DNA of 62,063 nt. Source: Saccharofermentans sp. Its GTDB lineage: Bacteria; Bacillota; Clostridia; Saccharofermentanales; Saccharofermentanaceae. The position numbers were made by a program, and so were the translations under genes. Location of the stretch: positions 1 through 62,063 of the forward strand of contig JAIKZM010000040.1 of assembly GCA_024682215.1 (NCBI GenBank), written 5' to 3'. The notes beneath the pieces are model-generated. The model was not told the origin of the DNA. It saw only the letters and a program-made list of their open reading frames with translations, and made no database searches. This document shows, piece after piece, positions 22,910 to 32,537 of this stretch (position 1 is its first letter; each line of letters starts with the position of its first letter).

Positions 22910-24526
22910 ATGTTCTGTAATAAATGTGGTTCACAGCTTGCAGATAACGCTACTTTTTGCGGAAACTGCGGTACTCCGGTATCAGCTGCTCCCGCTAAGG
23001 AAGCTGCACCTGCAGAGGAAACATCTGTTGCGCCTGTAGAAGCAGCTCCTGCTGAAGCTGTTCCTGCAGCTGAAGCAGTACCTGCTGAGGCAGCTCCTGT
23101 TGAGGAAGCACCTGTCGCTGAAGCAGTACCTGTTGAGGCGGTACCTGTTGCTCCTGCTGCTCCCGTTGCGCCCGCAGCTCAGCCTGCAGCACCTGTTGCT
23201 CCCGCAACTGCTGCTGCTCCCGCTAAGAAGAATAAGTGGCTTCTGCCTCTCATCATCGGCGGTTCTGCTCTGTTCGTAGTCATCATTGCGGTAGTTATCC
23301 TTGTTGTCTTCCTGGTAAACCGCGACATCAAGATGGATCTCAACGAATTTGCAAGCTTTGAGTACACCGGATATGACACGGTAGGCGAGGCAAAGTTTAA
23401 CTTCGATTACGAAAAGTTCAATGAGAAGTATGAAAAGAAACTCAGATACACCAAGGCAGGCAGGCTCCTGTACGGCGACACTGAGCCTGTTGATGCTTTC
23501 CAGAAGATCATCTCCAGCTATGCAAGGAACGGCCGTGTCGTTGAGAGAAATCTCAAGAACGGTGATACTGTTACCTTAACATGGAGAGACAGCCTTATTA
23601 TGCTCCTCACAGAGAGCTTTAAGGTCGAGATCGAAAGCGACAAGCTTGAAGGAACTGTTCAGGGACTTAATGTTGCAAGCACAGTCGATATCTTCAAGGA
23701 CGTTGAGCTTGTTTACAGGGGAACTGCTCCTAACGTTTCTGTTTCAGTAGATGCAGGCAGCAACCCTTACGGTCTGCGTTTCCGCGTTGACAAGAGCACA
23801 GGCGTTAAGAACGGCGATACCATTACGATCACAACATCCAGAGGATCGAACCTCAATAAGTATCTGCTTGAGAACTTTGGCGTTCTTGCTGAGGCTGATT
23901 CCAAGACAGTTACGGTTTCCGGTGTTGCAGCTATGGCCCAGAAGCCTGAAGATATCTCTTCTGACATGATGAGCAAGCTCCAGAAGCAGGCTGACGCAAC
24001 CAATGATGCACGTCTTGCGAAGGACATCCAGAACAATGATGAAAAACTCGTAAGCTCAGAGTGCATCGGATACTATTTCCTTACTGCCAAGGCAGGCAAC
24101 AGCAACCAGATGATCTTCGTATACCGCAATGTGGTTCACAACTCACATTCCTACAACAAGAAGACATATTCCAAAGACAACGTATTCTTCTCATTCTGCT
24201 ACATCGGCAATATCACTGTTCTTCCTGACGGTTCTTCAAGTGTCGATCTCAGTGCTTTCAGAGCATACACAGGCAAGAACGTTACATTTAAGAGCACAAC
24301 CGGTTACAAGAGCTGGTACTATTACGGATTTGAGGATATGGATTCCCTCAAGAACCAGGCAGTTACACGTAATATCGACAGATATGACTATGTTGAGAAG
24401 ATCGATCAGTCAAAGGTTGAAGGCGGTTCAACAACCACAGAGCAGCCTGAAGAGACCAAGCCTTCCACAGAGGAGACATCCGGAACTTCAGAGACTTCTG
24501 AGACCTCAGCCGCAGATGCAGCCTGA
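22910..24526 (+). CDS. Zinc-ribbon membrane protein with Ala/Pro/Glu-rich linker
   Basis: A 538-residue protein. A zinc ribbon at residues 3-20 (CNKCG...CGNCG) is followed by a low-complexity Ala/Pro/Glu/Val stretch (25-105), one membrane helix (about 110-135) and a large extracytoplasmic part. That part holds two beta-rich modules similar to the repeats of the TcaA/YvbJ type (about 140-340), a C-terminal globular domain, and an acidic Ser/Thr/Glu tail. Such proteins have the ribbon in the cytoplasm and a sensor or wall-facing domain outside. AGGAGG precedes the ATG, and a terminator follows. Confidence 0.75.
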   Translation: MFCNKCGSQLADNATFCGNCGTPVSAAPAKEAAPAEETSVAPVEAAPAEAVPAAEAVPAEAAPVEEAPVAEAVPVEAVPVAPAAPVAPAAQPAAPVAPATAAAPAKKNKWLLPLIIGGSALFVVIIAVVILVVFLVNRDIKMDLNEFASFEYTGYDTVGEAKFNFDYEKFNEKYEKKLRYTKAGRLLYGDTEPVDAFQKIISSYARNGRVVERNLKNGDTVTLTWRDSLIMLLTESFKVEIESDKLEGTVQGLNVASTVDIFKDVELVYRGTAPNVSVSVDAGSNPYGLRFRVDKSTGVKNGDTITITTSRGSNLNKYLLENFGVLAEADSKTVTVSGVAAMAQKPEDISSDMMSKLQKQADATNDARLAKDIQNNDEKLVSSECIGYYFLTAKAGNSNQMIFVYRNVVHNSHSYNKKTYSKDNVFFSFCYIGNITVLPDGSSSVDLSAFRAYTGKNVTFKSTTGYKSWYYYGFEDMDSLKNQAVTRNIDRYDYVEKIDQSKVEGGSTTTEQPEETKPSTEETSGTSETSETSAADAA

Positions 24527-24548
24527 GACCTTACTCTCAAGAACACGC

Positions 24549-24577
24549 AAAGGCGCCCTTTCGGGGGCGCTTTTCTT
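24549..24577 (+). terminator. Intrinsic terminator
   Basis: GCGCCC pairs with GGGCGC, extended by AAA/TTT pairs, followed by TTTTCTTT. Confidence 0.85.
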
Positions 24578-24608
24578 TAGCTCTTAAGTATTTTTAATAT
24601 CTTTGTAA

Positions 24609-24637
24609 TTGACAGAATAGCGATTACTGTGTATAAA
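24609..24637 (+). promoter_or_regulatory. Strong sigma-A promoter
   Basis: Perfect TTGACA (24609-24614), 17-base spacer, TATAAA (24632-24637), 51 bases before a lipoprotein gene. Confidence 0.75.
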
Positions 24638-24688
24638 ATTTGGAGTTAATCAGAACTAAACACAAAGGACCAACCTGGAGGAGATCCG

Positions 24689-25597
24689 ATGAAAAAACTA
24701 AGGCTGGCTGCCGGTTTCATGGTAATTGCCATGGCTGCTACAACTGCCGGATGTGACAAGATACTTCCGCCCAAGGCTACGGAAATGACTACCGAATCGA
24801 CTGTCGTTACTTCGGAGATCACAAAGAAGCCTGCTGAATCAACCGCTGAAACAAGCCCTACGACTCAGAGACCCAAGACGGCAAGCGAGAACCTTGCAGG
24901 TGTTTGGATCGGTGCTTCGTATAATCCCTGTTCGGGAGGCATTCTCGTTATTAATCAGGATGGTTCTTTCTATTTGAAAGAGGTCAGGAAGAAGGGCGTT
25001 TTGGATCCGACTCTTGACATCAAGACCAATTACAAGGCTACCAATGTAGATGAGCATACCTGCAAAGTAGAACTCGAGAAGAGCGGCGAGACCACTTACA
25101 ACGCACTTGAGTGCAAGATCGATGGTCATAAGCTCAGGATCACGGGACTTCCTTTCGCAGGCGATCTTACATACGATTTCTACAACAACAGCATAGACTC
25201 GGCGCCTAAGTCCAGAGATACAGAGCTTTTCGGAGAATGGGTATTTACCGGTAAGAACGATAAGAAAGTCGCGAATACCGAGGATGAGCGTCTTGAGATC
25301 TACGAAGACAACACGGCTAAGTATTCAAGTTACCTTCCCAATGATAAGAAGAAGGAAAACAGGGGTAAGGTAGATCTTCTTTATAACGTTGAATACAACT
25401 GGGACGGAAGCTACATGCTCCTGTTATGGGAGAAGGATTCCGGAAACCTTTACAGAGTCTATTATTCGTATCTTCTCACGACCACCAAGGTAAGGTTCTT
25501 TACTCTTGTTGATCCGGTCACAAGGAAGATGACATCGCAGGAATTCAAGCACCCGCTGCCGTCACTTGAGGATACTACGACTCCTACAGAAACTTAA
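24689..25597 (+). CDS. Lipoprotein of unknown function
   Basis: A 302-residue lipoprotein (lipobox TTAGC, Cys22) with a Thr/Ser-rich linker (to about 70). Two similar beta-rich halves follow: the first begins LAGVWIGASY and the second LFGEWVFTGKN. The repeated 'G-x-W' opening followed by a strand with a glycine-aspartate turn recalls lipocalin-like extracytoplasmic domains. No enzyme motif is visible. GGAGGAG lies 5 bases before the ATG. The gene is flanked by its own promoter and terminator, so it is a single transcription unit. Confidence 0.65.
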   Translation: MKKLRLAAGFMVIAMAATTAGCDKILPPKATEMTTESTVVTSEITKKPAESTAETSPTTQRPKTASENLAGVWIGASYNPCSGGILVINQDGSFYLKEVRKKGVLDPTLDIKTNYKATNVDEHTCKVELEKSGETTYNALECKIDGHKLRITGLPFAGDLTYDFYNNSIDSAPKSRDTELFGEWVFTGKNDKKVANTEDERLEIYEDNTAKYSSYLPNDKKKENRGKVDLLYNVEYNWDGSYMLLLWEKDSGNLYRVYYSYLLTTTKVRFFTLVDPVTRKMTSQEFKHPLPSLEDTTTPTET

Positions 25598-25602
25598 AAT
25601 TT

Positions 25603-25628
25603 GGCTCCCTTCAACAGGGAGCCTTTTT
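25603..25628 (+). terminator. Intrinsic terminator
   Basis: GGCTCCC pairs with GGGAGCC across a 7-base loop, followed by TTTTT. Confidence 0.9.
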
Positions 25629-25645
25629 CATTACCTGTCCTAAAC

Positions 25646-26212
25646 TCAGTCAGCTGTCACATGCGTGTAGAGAATGAGGGCGATCTTTCCTGAATCGTCT
25701 GTTATGAACTGGAGTTCTATTCCGTTTTTTATGTATGTGATGACAGTTTCGTCATCCTCAGACGGAGTGCCGTATATTTTTCTGACATCGTCAAGTTTCT
25801 GTCCGACCTTGGCGCCGCCTACATCTACGGCATCGGATCTCACCTCGATCGTGTTGATCACTTCCTTGCCGTCTTTGCTTTGAGCATAAAGTACAAAGGC
25901 ACCGTAATCATATGTGTAGTCGATACCTACATAAGCGCAAGAAGGCTTTTCGGTATATACGGGATTTCCTCCAAGAGCTTTGACTACCGGTCCGGTCTCG
26001 GTATCGAGGAACACGTCCACACCGTTATATGTTATATGGAAGCTGCCGGCATCTGCATTTCCGGCCTGCTTTGCATCCGGACTGCCTTGCGTTGCCGCAA
26101 CCTTTGTCTGGCCTCCGGAGACGAGTTCGGGCGTTGACGTCTTATTTGCGGAACAGGATGTCATCAAAAGCGCAAAGCTGATGAAGGCTGCCGCCATGAT
26201 CTTTCTATTCAT
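25646..26212 (-). CDS. Lipoprotein with SmpA/OmlA-like repeat pattern
   Basis: A 188-residue lipoprotein (lipobox LMTSC, Cys20). After a linker it has VGQKLDDVRKIYGTPSEDDE near residue 140, the 'K-x-G-x-x-x-x-D-V-x-x-x-Y-G-x-P' pattern found in small extracytoplasmic BamE/DUF4309-like domains. The role of such domains in Gram-positives is unknown. ATG 26212 follows CGGAGGA by 6 bases. It lies 31 bp downstream of the transglutaminase-like gene on the same strand and may share its transcript. Confidence 0.65.
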   Translation of the reverse strand: MNRKIMAAAFISFALLMTSCSANKTSTPELVSGGQTKVAATQGSPDAKQAGNADAGSFHITYNGVDVFLDTETGPVVKALGGNPVYTEKPSCAYVGIDYTYDYGAFVLYAQSKDGKEVINTIEVRSDAVDVGGAKVGQKLDDVRKIYGTPSEDDETVITYIKNGIELQFITDDSGKIALILYTHVTAD

Positions 26213-26243
26213 TAAGTTCCTCCGTGTGTTTATATGTAAAAGT

Positions 26244-27497
26244 TTAACTTGTTGCGCGTGCGGGATACTTGCTCTTCTTGAACTTGTGATGTTTATCGAG
26301 CTGTGCGTCAGTCAGTTTGAAATAGAGCTTCGGGTGACTCAGGAAAGGAGTTGCGTCGCAGTGATACCATCCGCCGTTCATGTATACCAGATTCCAGAAG
26401 TGTCTCGTTGTGACGGGATAGCGTGAGACGATCATGTTCCTGATGCCGGCTTTATCGAGAAGTATCTTGCTTGTCCATGCGAAGACACGGCAGTTGCCGC
26501 TGCGTCTGGTAAGTCCGTAATATGCGGCTTTCTTTCCGGTAAGTCTTGAAGCGTTGTGAACGTAGTGTATGTTGTTGTGAACCCACTTGAATATGGCACG
26601 TGCTGTCTCAACATCGCTGCCTCTCTTAAGTTTTTTGAGGAGCTTTGAGGCCAGCTGGTCCACTTTGCCGTAAGTGGGTTTCTTCTTTACCTTAGTCGTT
26701 TTTTTGACCGCGGATTTATTAGCTGCTGCCGTTTTATTGACGGGTTTCTTGTTTACCGTGACTTTGGATACGGTTGTTGCAGTGTTGCCGGCATCGTCTT
26801 TGGCGATATATGTGATCTCATATGTGCCGGGAACTGATATTTCGAGTTTGCTCGCATCGATGCGCACGGAGATGTTGTCTGTTGTGTCATCGGTAGCATA
26901 AATGCCTGTTGAAAGATCAGGCTTTTCACCCTGAGTGACAGATATGTCCTTAATGCCGTGAATGACGGGGGCAGTAGTGTCTTTTGTGACGATAAATGAA
27001 GCCTGGACGATGCTTGTATTGCCGTAATTGTCGGTCAGCTTTACTGGGGCATTGACGATGCCTTCTACGGAGATATCAGGCTTTTTCTCGTATTCAATGG
27101 AAGATATGCCGCTCAGATCGTAAACGTCACTGACCATATCCTTTGCTTCAGGAAGTTCGTTGAAGGAATAAACGGTCCTGGTAAGCCCGTTAGCCGAAGG
27201 CCCCGTATTATCTTCTATGCGCAGAGTGACTGTGTCATCGAAGATGATGTCATGGTGGATAATGATCCTGTATACGGCGGGAACGCTTGTGTCTATCGCA
27301 GACATGTCCGTGATGAATCCGGCATCGTCGGGAACCTTGCCGAAAAACGATTCGATCGTGACGGGTTTTCCTGCTTCAAGGACGGATTCGCTTTTTAGAT
27401 TGGTCCTGGAGTCGCGGATGGAAAATATCACCGTAATTGCCGCGATCCCCGCTAAATACAGCGCTTTTAATACTGTCCCCAAAAGTTTTTTGCTCAT
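26244..27497 (-). CDS. Membrane-anchored transglutaminase-like protein with Ig-like domain
   Basis: A 417-residue protein. A signal anchor (about residues 5-25) leads to a beta-rich part holding a DUF5011/HYR-like Ig domain (about 165-240), then a Lys-rich linker. The C-terminal transglutaminase-like domain has Cys336 (SGNCRVFAW), His366 (TTRHFWN) and Asp381 (WYHCDA) as the catalytic triad. Family members act as cysteine proteases or crosslinkers on surface proteins or peptidoglycan. No ribosome site is evident before ATG 27497; a TTG at 27548 is in frame but equally unsupported, so the start is uncertain. Confidence 0.8.
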   Translation of the reverse strand: MSKKLLGTVLKALYLAGIAAITVIFSIRDSRTNLKSESVLEAGKPVTIESFFGKVPDDAGFITDMSAIDTSVPAVYRIIIHHDIIFDDTVTLRIEDNTGPSANGLTRTVYSFNELPEAKDMVSDVYDLSGISSIEYEKKPDISVEGIVNAPVKLTDNYGNTSIVQASFIVTKDTTAPVIHGIKDISVTQGEKPDLSTGIYATDDTTDNISVRIDASKLEISVPGTYEITYIAKDDAGNTATTVSKVTVNKKPVNKTAAANKSAVKKTTKVKKKPTYGKVDQLASKLLKKLKRGSDVETARAIFKWVHNNIHYVHNASRLTGKKAAYYGLTRRSGNCRVFAWTSKILLDKAGIRNMIVSRYPVTTRHFWNLVYMNGGWYHCDATPFLSHPKLYFKLTDAQLDKHHKFKKSKYPARATS

Positions 27498-27622
27498 AGA
27501 TATGTTCTGAACGATCAGACTGCTGTTTGTTTTTCTTTTTAAAATCAAGAAAGTTTAGCATCTGATAGTGATGTTGTCGAGTAAAAATATAAGCAAAAAG
27601 TAGTTAATTCAAAGCTTAAGGA

Positions 27623-28639
27623 TTAGATCTTTGAAGCTGCATTACCGCGGTTGAAGAGATTTCTGATGCGCGGGACAATGACCGATAACAATCGGGCTAA
27701 AAGCAGGGAAGCTATTATCGATATGACGGGAAGAGTCATCCTTATGACGTCTTTGGGTATCGGAAAACTGTTGATGATGCTCCTGAGGACCAGTATGACT
27801 ATGACATGGAAAAGGTATACGTAAAGAGAGTCTTTCTGTCCGAGATATGCGACGGGCTTGAAAATATGCCATTCGGGTTTTCTGATTCCTGTCATGAACA
27901 GGAAAGTCATTGCGAGAATGATGAACGGCTGGGACATATCGATACCTGCGATCTTGAACCTTGCAGTAAGGATCATGAGAATTGCTGAAATGACGGAACC
28001 GGTTACAAGAAATGATGTGTTGAGCTTTCCGATCTTCTCTTTCTGATCTGCGATCACATATCCGATGCACATCATGGGGAGAACGCCTGCCAGGAAGTTA
28101 TCGCGTATGTGCCAGCTCGCACCGGCAGTACCGACATATATGCCGGCTGCGATACGCAGTGCTACGGTCGCGGGAAGGAGAAGATAGATGATCTTCTTGC
28201 GGTTATTCCGTACGACAAAATAGAAGATGATGTAGCAGTAGATCAGCGCAACCATGTACCACAGGATAGCGGCATAGAAAAACTCGAAGTCACCAAGGAC
28301 CAGCATTTTCAGATAGGAAGCGGGATTTGTAAATCCGTTCTTCCACTGGTCAAACTGCCCCAGGCTCTGCATGAGAAAGAAACTGAAGATGATGTATATC
28401 GCAAGAGAGATAACCGTTATCAGGCCATTGCGTTTTAAACGCTTAATTATCTTCTCTGAGGTCTTAACGCTCTCGCCGCAGCAGGCATAACCGCTTATCA
28501 GCGCAAAAAGGCAGACTCCGCCGCTCCCGATGACTGACAGTGCTTTGCCTGCGGGCCCCGGAAAAGGAATGTGAACCAGGATGACACCTATAGCGGCTAT
28601 GTATTTCCAGAAATCAAGAAAATAGTTGCGTTTGTTCAT
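27623..28639 (-). CDS. Acyltransferase 3 family membrane protein
   Basis: A 338-residue integral membrane protein with about ten helices. It begins NYFLDFWKYIAAIGVILVH, where the His near residue 22 and a following basic residue are typical of the OafA/acyltransferase-3 family. Such enzymes move acetyl or other acyl groups onto extracellular sugars and wall polymers. No clear ribosome binding site is visible before the ATG. A second member of this family, on the same strand, lies at 30456-31562. Confidence 0.82.
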   Translation of the reverse strand: MNKRNYFLDFWKYIAAIGVILVHIPFPGPAGKALSVIGSGGVCLFALISGYACCGESVKTSEKIIKRLKRNGLITVISLAIYIIFSFFLMQSLGQFDQWKNGFTNPASYLKMLVLGDFEFFYAAILWYMVALIYCYIIFYFVVRNNRKKIIYLLLPATVALRIAAGIYVGTAGASWHIRDNFLAGVLPMMCIGYVIADQKEKIGKLNTSFLVTGSVISAILMILTARFKIAGIDMSQPFIILAMTFLFMTGIRKPEWHIFKPVAYLGQKDSLYVYLFHVIVILVLRSIINSFPIPKDVIRMTLPVISIIASLLLARLLSVIVPRIRNLFNRGNAASKI

Positions 28640-28759
28640 TGGAATAACAGTTAATAGTGAGCTTGCTGAAACATCAGCATTTTAGCATTATGCCGGTGCA
28701 TTGTCGAGAAATGGGAGTTCTAGTGTTATTATGTATAGCATTGAAAGAAAGGACGACAT

Positions 28760-29623
28760 ATGGCTGATATAAAGAAATGCCCGAAATGCGGCGGAAGCTT
28801 ACATACCAAGATCTCAGGAAACTACATCTGCTCACAGTGCGGAAACGCGATTCCTGAAAACGAGGTTATCACGGTAGAGCAGTCCGGCCAGGATTCATCT
28901 TCTGATTCCGAATATACCGAATTCGCATCGAGCGCTTCACGTGCGGGAAACTATACTGCCTCAGGAGATTCTTCATATACGGATTTCAGCAGTTCCCAGC
29001 CGGGACCTGACAAGAGATCCAAGCCGAAAAAAGAAAAGGTCAAAAAAGAGAAGAAACAGAAACCTCCCAAGCCGCCCAAACAGCCCAGACAGAAGATCAA
29101 AAGGCAAAGGCGTTCCCTTATGGAGTTCATTAAGACAATGGACTTTTCTCTTTGGTGGCCCGTGCTCGCTTCAGGCGTTGCAGGCATTGATTTTACGATC
29201 GTCTTTATCCTGATGCTCATATACAGGTTCAGGTATCTTCCTTTGTGGTATACACTTTTGGGCCTGTCTGCATATCTCATGATGTCGCTTCTTTTATGGC
29301 CTGTTTTCGACAAGGCCGGTGAGAGCCCGTGGAAGGCTCTTATCCCGGTTCTGAACGGTTACACTCTCTTTGAGATATCCGGATATAAGGGATGGCTGTT
29401 TTTCCTGACGCTTATTCCTACGATCGGACAGCTTGCCGGCTGCGTGCTTGGCGCATTGACCGCCGTTTCTCTTGCAAGGAAGTTCGGAAAGACTCCCAAG
29501 TGGGGGATCATCTATCTGTTCCTGCTCTCATGCGCGGGATGGGTGATGATAGCTGTTACAAACATGACCTATAACAGAAGCGCGGGTCATCAGAAAGATA
29601 TGTCACCTTTCCAGATAATGTGA
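28760..29623 (+). CDS. Zinc-ribbon membrane protein with DUF5684-like domain
   Basis: A 287-residue protein. A zinc ribbon at residues 6-27 (CPKCGG...CSQCGN) is followed by a Ser-rich stretch and a Lys/Pro-rich basic segment (about 85-115). Four membrane helices then carry the pattern PWKALIPVLNGYTLFEISG, found in DUF5684 proteins of Firmicutes. Function is unknown. The basic segment would lie on the cytoplasmic face near the membrane. GAAAGGACGAC precedes the ATG, and the next membrane protein gene follows in 55 bp. Confidence 0.72.
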   Translation: MADIKKCPKCGGSLHTKISGNYICSQCGNAIPENEVITVEQSGQDSSSDSEYTEFASSASRAGNYTASGDSSYTDFSSSQPGPDKRSKPKKEKVKKEKKQKPPKPPKQPRQKIKRQRRSLMEFIKTMDFSLWWPVLASGVAGIDFTIVFILMLIYRFRYLPLWYTLLGLSAYLMMSLLLWPVFDKAGESPWKALIPVLNGYTLFEISGYKGWLFFLTLIPTIGQLAGCVLGALTAVSLARKFGKTPKWGIIYLFLLSCAGWVMIAVTNMTYNRSAGHQKDMSPFQIM

Positions 29624-29678
29624 TGTATAATTCTCTTGTCCGCATGATGTGGAAGTTATGCGGCAGGGGGATAGTATC

Positions 29679-30440
29679 ATGACTTATAATCAGCCTTCTG
29701 GGCAGTTTCAGCAGCAGTATCAGGTTCCTTTCGGATATTATGAGCCTGTCAGGTATCCGCCGCAGCAGGCGTTTAAAGGCGGCTTTCATCCGCTTTATAT
29801 ATGGTCGATCGCCTGTCTTGTGCTGACATACGGTTATATAGCCCTGTATGTGATATCAACCAATTTTCTGAGATGTTTCTCGGGAACGGAGAATTCCGCA
29901 TTACCTATGATCTTCTTATGTTTTCCCTGGTTTCTTACTATAGCCAACATAATCATAACGGCGACTTACGGACGCAAGCTCGACAGAAGATATCTCCTTG
30001 GTGCCGCACTTATCATTAAGTACGGGCTTATTCCGTATTTTGTTATAGGCGGAATGGCCATAGCGTTATTCTTTCTGCTGATATTTACTCCTGTCGTCAT
30101 AATGATCTTCGTGTCACCGCCGATCATTTTCGTGCTGTCCGTGATAGGCTGGTTCACGCTGACTGAAAGCATCCCGTTTATGGTGGCATATTTCATAAAG
30201 GCGGCAAAAGACGGTGCCCTTTCACGCAATGGAATGAAAACTGCTGCATGTACTGTTTTCGCGGTGTTCGGCTGCATAATGCAGATGTTTTTCTGTCTTG
30301 ATGTTGTGGCTGCTGTGATCTGCTGCATCAAGGAAAAGAGGCATATCAAGCTCACTGTCTGCGTGTTCGCGGTGCCGGCAATGCTCATTGGCCTGTTTTT
30401 GGGTTATGTTATCATTACGGGTCTTCTCGGAAGAGCTTAA
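29679..30440 (+). CDS. Multi-spanning membrane protein with Gln/Pro-rich N-terminus
   Basis: A 253-residue protein. The first 35 residues are rich in Gln, Pro and Tyr and are soluble. They are followed by six to seven membrane helices and a short cytoplasmic end. No family is recognised. ATG 29679 lies 8 bases after AGGGGG; an in-frame ATG ten codons upstream has no such site. It follows the DUF5684-like gene closely and is probably in the same operon. Confidence 0.65.
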   Translation: MTYNQPSGQFQQQYQVPFGYYEPVRYPPQQAFKGGFHPLYIWSIACLVLTYGYIALYVISTNFLRCFSGTENSALPMIFLCFPWFLTIANIIITATYGRKLDRRYLLGAALIIKYGLIPYFVIGGMAIALFFLLIFTPVVIMIFVSPPIIFVLSVIGWFTLTESIPFMVAYFIKAAKDGALSRNGMKTAACTVFAVFGCIMQMFFCLDVVAAVICCIKEKRHIKLTVCVFAVPAMLIGLFLGYVIITGLLGRA

Positions 30441-30455
30441 AGTAGCGGAATGAAA

Positions 30456-31562
30456 CTATTCTCCATCTGATGTTTCGGTATTATCCGGGACTGCTTTCGG
30501 GGCATATCTGTTATCGAAAGCGGTGTAGAATCTTTTCAGATACTTGTTGCTGAGATCATATACTGTTTTGGATAAGACGAATTCGAAGAATTTGTAGATC
30601 AGTGCGCATCCGATCAGTACGCCGATGCACGAGATGATGTATATGACCGGTCCGTATGCCATGTCGTATACCGCAGATCTTTTAAGGATCCTGTTAAACA
30701 GAAAGTAATGCAGGCTGCCCTCGTGTATCAGATAAATACCCAAAGTCGAACTTCCGAAGAAATACCAGATCTTTGAATGTTTGACGTTCAGGTTCTTAAA
30801 GATGAAGTACAGGCAGAGCGCACTTAAGAGCATAAGGGTTGAAGACAGGGCGGAAATGTCATAGATCCGGTTGGAGTAATTTATGTCGTTGCCGGATCTG
30901 TTGAGGTAGATCGCCAGACAAACCGCTGCTGTCGTGATGCTGAATACGGATACTGATAACAGCTTGTAATGCCTTTGGAAGAAATTGTCGGGAACTCTGA
31001 TGAAGTAAGCTACCAATATGTATGTGTATACGAAAATACCGAGTCTCGAAAGGAACTCGACATGAAAGATATTGTTCAGCGGGAAAGCCACTATGAAGAA
31101 TACTATCAGCAGCATTCTGTGGTTTTTGATGCTTATGTGGTCGCATAACAGTTTAAGAAAAGGCGTAAGCAGATAGAAGATGACATAGTAGGTGATGAAC
31201 CAGTATTGTTTGGTAAATACCGAGAACATGCACTGCAGGATGTAACTGTTACCGATCTCGATCAATCCCGGAAGATAAAGGGCGATCGTAATGCCGGTGG
31301 AGAAGAAAGACGTTTCAAATACCGTCCGCAACACTTTCTGTATCGAGAAAGAACCATGAGAATAAAGAAAATGGGAACTTACCATTATGAAGCCCAATAC
31401 GCCGGTCAGGCCCCAGATGCCGGTTGCCCCGTAAAACAGTTTCTGAGGGATGTATTCCGAAAAATAATAGGCGCCGTGAGTTACATAGTGGTGCATGATG
31501 ATGAGAAAGATGCAAAGGACTCTCATCATATCAAAATTGCTTTTGCGTTCGGCTTTGTTCAT
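30456..31562 (-). CDS. Acyltransferase 3 family membrane protein
   Basis: A 368-residue protein with about ten membrane helices and the family start KSNFDMMRVLCIFLIIMHHY, where the His-His pair near residue 24 is the expected catalytic site. It is similar in plan to the protein at 27623-28639. A likely role is O-acylation of a surface polysaccharide, consistent with the nearby rfbB-rfbA genes. ATG 31562 follows GGAGGGG by 4 bases and is preferred to a longer start. Its upstream neighbour ends 26 bp away on the same strand. Confidence 0.82.
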   Translation of the reverse strand: MNKAERKSNFDMMRVLCIFLIIMHHYVTHGAYYFSEYIPQKLFYGATGIWGLTGVLGFIMVSSHFLYSHGSFSIQKVLRTVFETSFFSTGITIALYLPGLIEIGNSYILQCMFSVFTKQYWFITYYVIFYLLTPFLKLLCDHISIKNHRMLLIVFFIVAFPLNNIFHVEFLSRLGIFVYTYILVAYFIRVPDNFFQRHYKLLSVSVFSITTAAVCLAIYLNRSGNDINYSNRIYDISALSSTLMLLSALCLYFIFKNLNVKHSKIWYFFGSSTLGIYLIHEGSLHYFLFNRILKRSAVYDMAYGPVIYIISCIGVLIGCALIYKFFEFVLSKTVYDLSNKYLKRFYTAFDNRYAPKAVPDNTETSDGE

Positions 31563-31588
31563 GCATCCCCTCCGGAAAAAACCAGATC

Positions 31589-32461
31589 TCAATTGTCGGT
31601 CTTAGGCGAATCCCCGTACTCTTTACGGTATCCTTCAAGGCCGGTTATATGATCTATCAGTTCCGTCGGCACGAAAAGGGAAAGCTCACCGAAAGCATTG
31701 ATCACACAGCCGTTGATCCCCGGATCCGCTGCGAGCGCGACTATATCGGGGAATCTGAGGATGATCGTCTGAACCTTTCCGTTTTCGTCTTTCGGAGCAT
31801 CTTTCCATTTCCCGAGTTCAAGCCAATCCGTAAAAACGGCGAGTGTCGTCTTGCCGGGATAGCGGTCGTTTGAAAGTGTAGAGAAACTAAGCTGTGTCTG
31901 TGACGTGAACGTTGCGGTTCCGTCTCCGTTGCTTTCCGGCTTCTTGCTCATCGACACGGGAGAGAGGAAGAAAGAATGTGCAAGCGCATATACGAATTTT
32001 CCGAAGTAGAGATCGTCATTTCTGAATCTTTCCCCGTAGAGCATTCCTAAAAGATAAGGGTTCTCGACAGCCTGATTGACGTCTTTGTTTACCCAGGGCT
32101 TTATGCTGGTGACTACACAGAACTTGTCGATCTCGGAGGGAGAGACTCCCAGCAGGAGGGCGATGGGGGCATCAGTGCAGGAATCGGGATGCTCGGTTCC
32201 TTTCTCGCTCATCGATTCGAGCTGCTTGATCTGCGTAAGCAGGGTCTTTCCGGTGTGATCGATGATATAGACCTCGTCATGAACGCGTACGGTTCCGTGA
32301 ACGGTTCCGACTACTACGGTAAGATCATCGGATTCAAGGTGATAACTGAATTTGTCCTCAACCAGATATACGAATCTTCCGGTTGCATGGGAACCGACAA
32401 TGTCAGACATGCTTAACCCGTCCGTCCTCCTTTTGATGCTTGATATCAAGTATTTTAACAT
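31589..32461 (-). CDS. SseB-like protein with EF-Tu domain 2-like barrel
   Basis: A 290-residue soluble protein. The N-terminal part (about 20-80) has an EF-Tu domain-2-like strand order (VVVGTVHGTVRVHDEVYII...LLTQIKQLE). The rest (about 95-285) resembles SseB, with a long helical middle and a C-terminal VFTDWLELGKWK...INAFGELSLFVPTELI segment. SseB-type domains are found in many Firmicutes with unknown function. ATG 32461 is preceded by AGAGGA at 7 bases. An in-frame ATG at 32410 is preceded by AAAGGAGG, but about 15 bases away. The gene is divergent from rfbB. Confidence 0.6.
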   Translation of the reverse strand: MLKYLISSIKRRTDGLSMSDIVGSHATGRFVYLVEDKFSYHLESDDLTVVVGTVHGTVRVHDEVYIIDHTGKTLLTQIKQLESMSEKGTEHPDSCTDAPIALLLGVSPSEIDKFCVVTSIKPWVNKDVNQAVENPYLLGMLYGERFRNDDLYFGKFVYALAHSFFLSPVSMSKKPESNGDGTATFTSQTQLSFSTLSNDRYPGKTTLAVFTDWLELGKWKDAPKDENGKVQTIILRFPDIVALAADPGINGCVINAFGELSLFVPTELIDHITGLEGYRKEYGDSPKTDN

Positions 32462-32537
32462 ACATAATCCTCTATCACTCTGAGCCGATTTAATATAAAA
32501 TACAAATATATTTGAGCAGGTTGAAAGGAAATATAAG

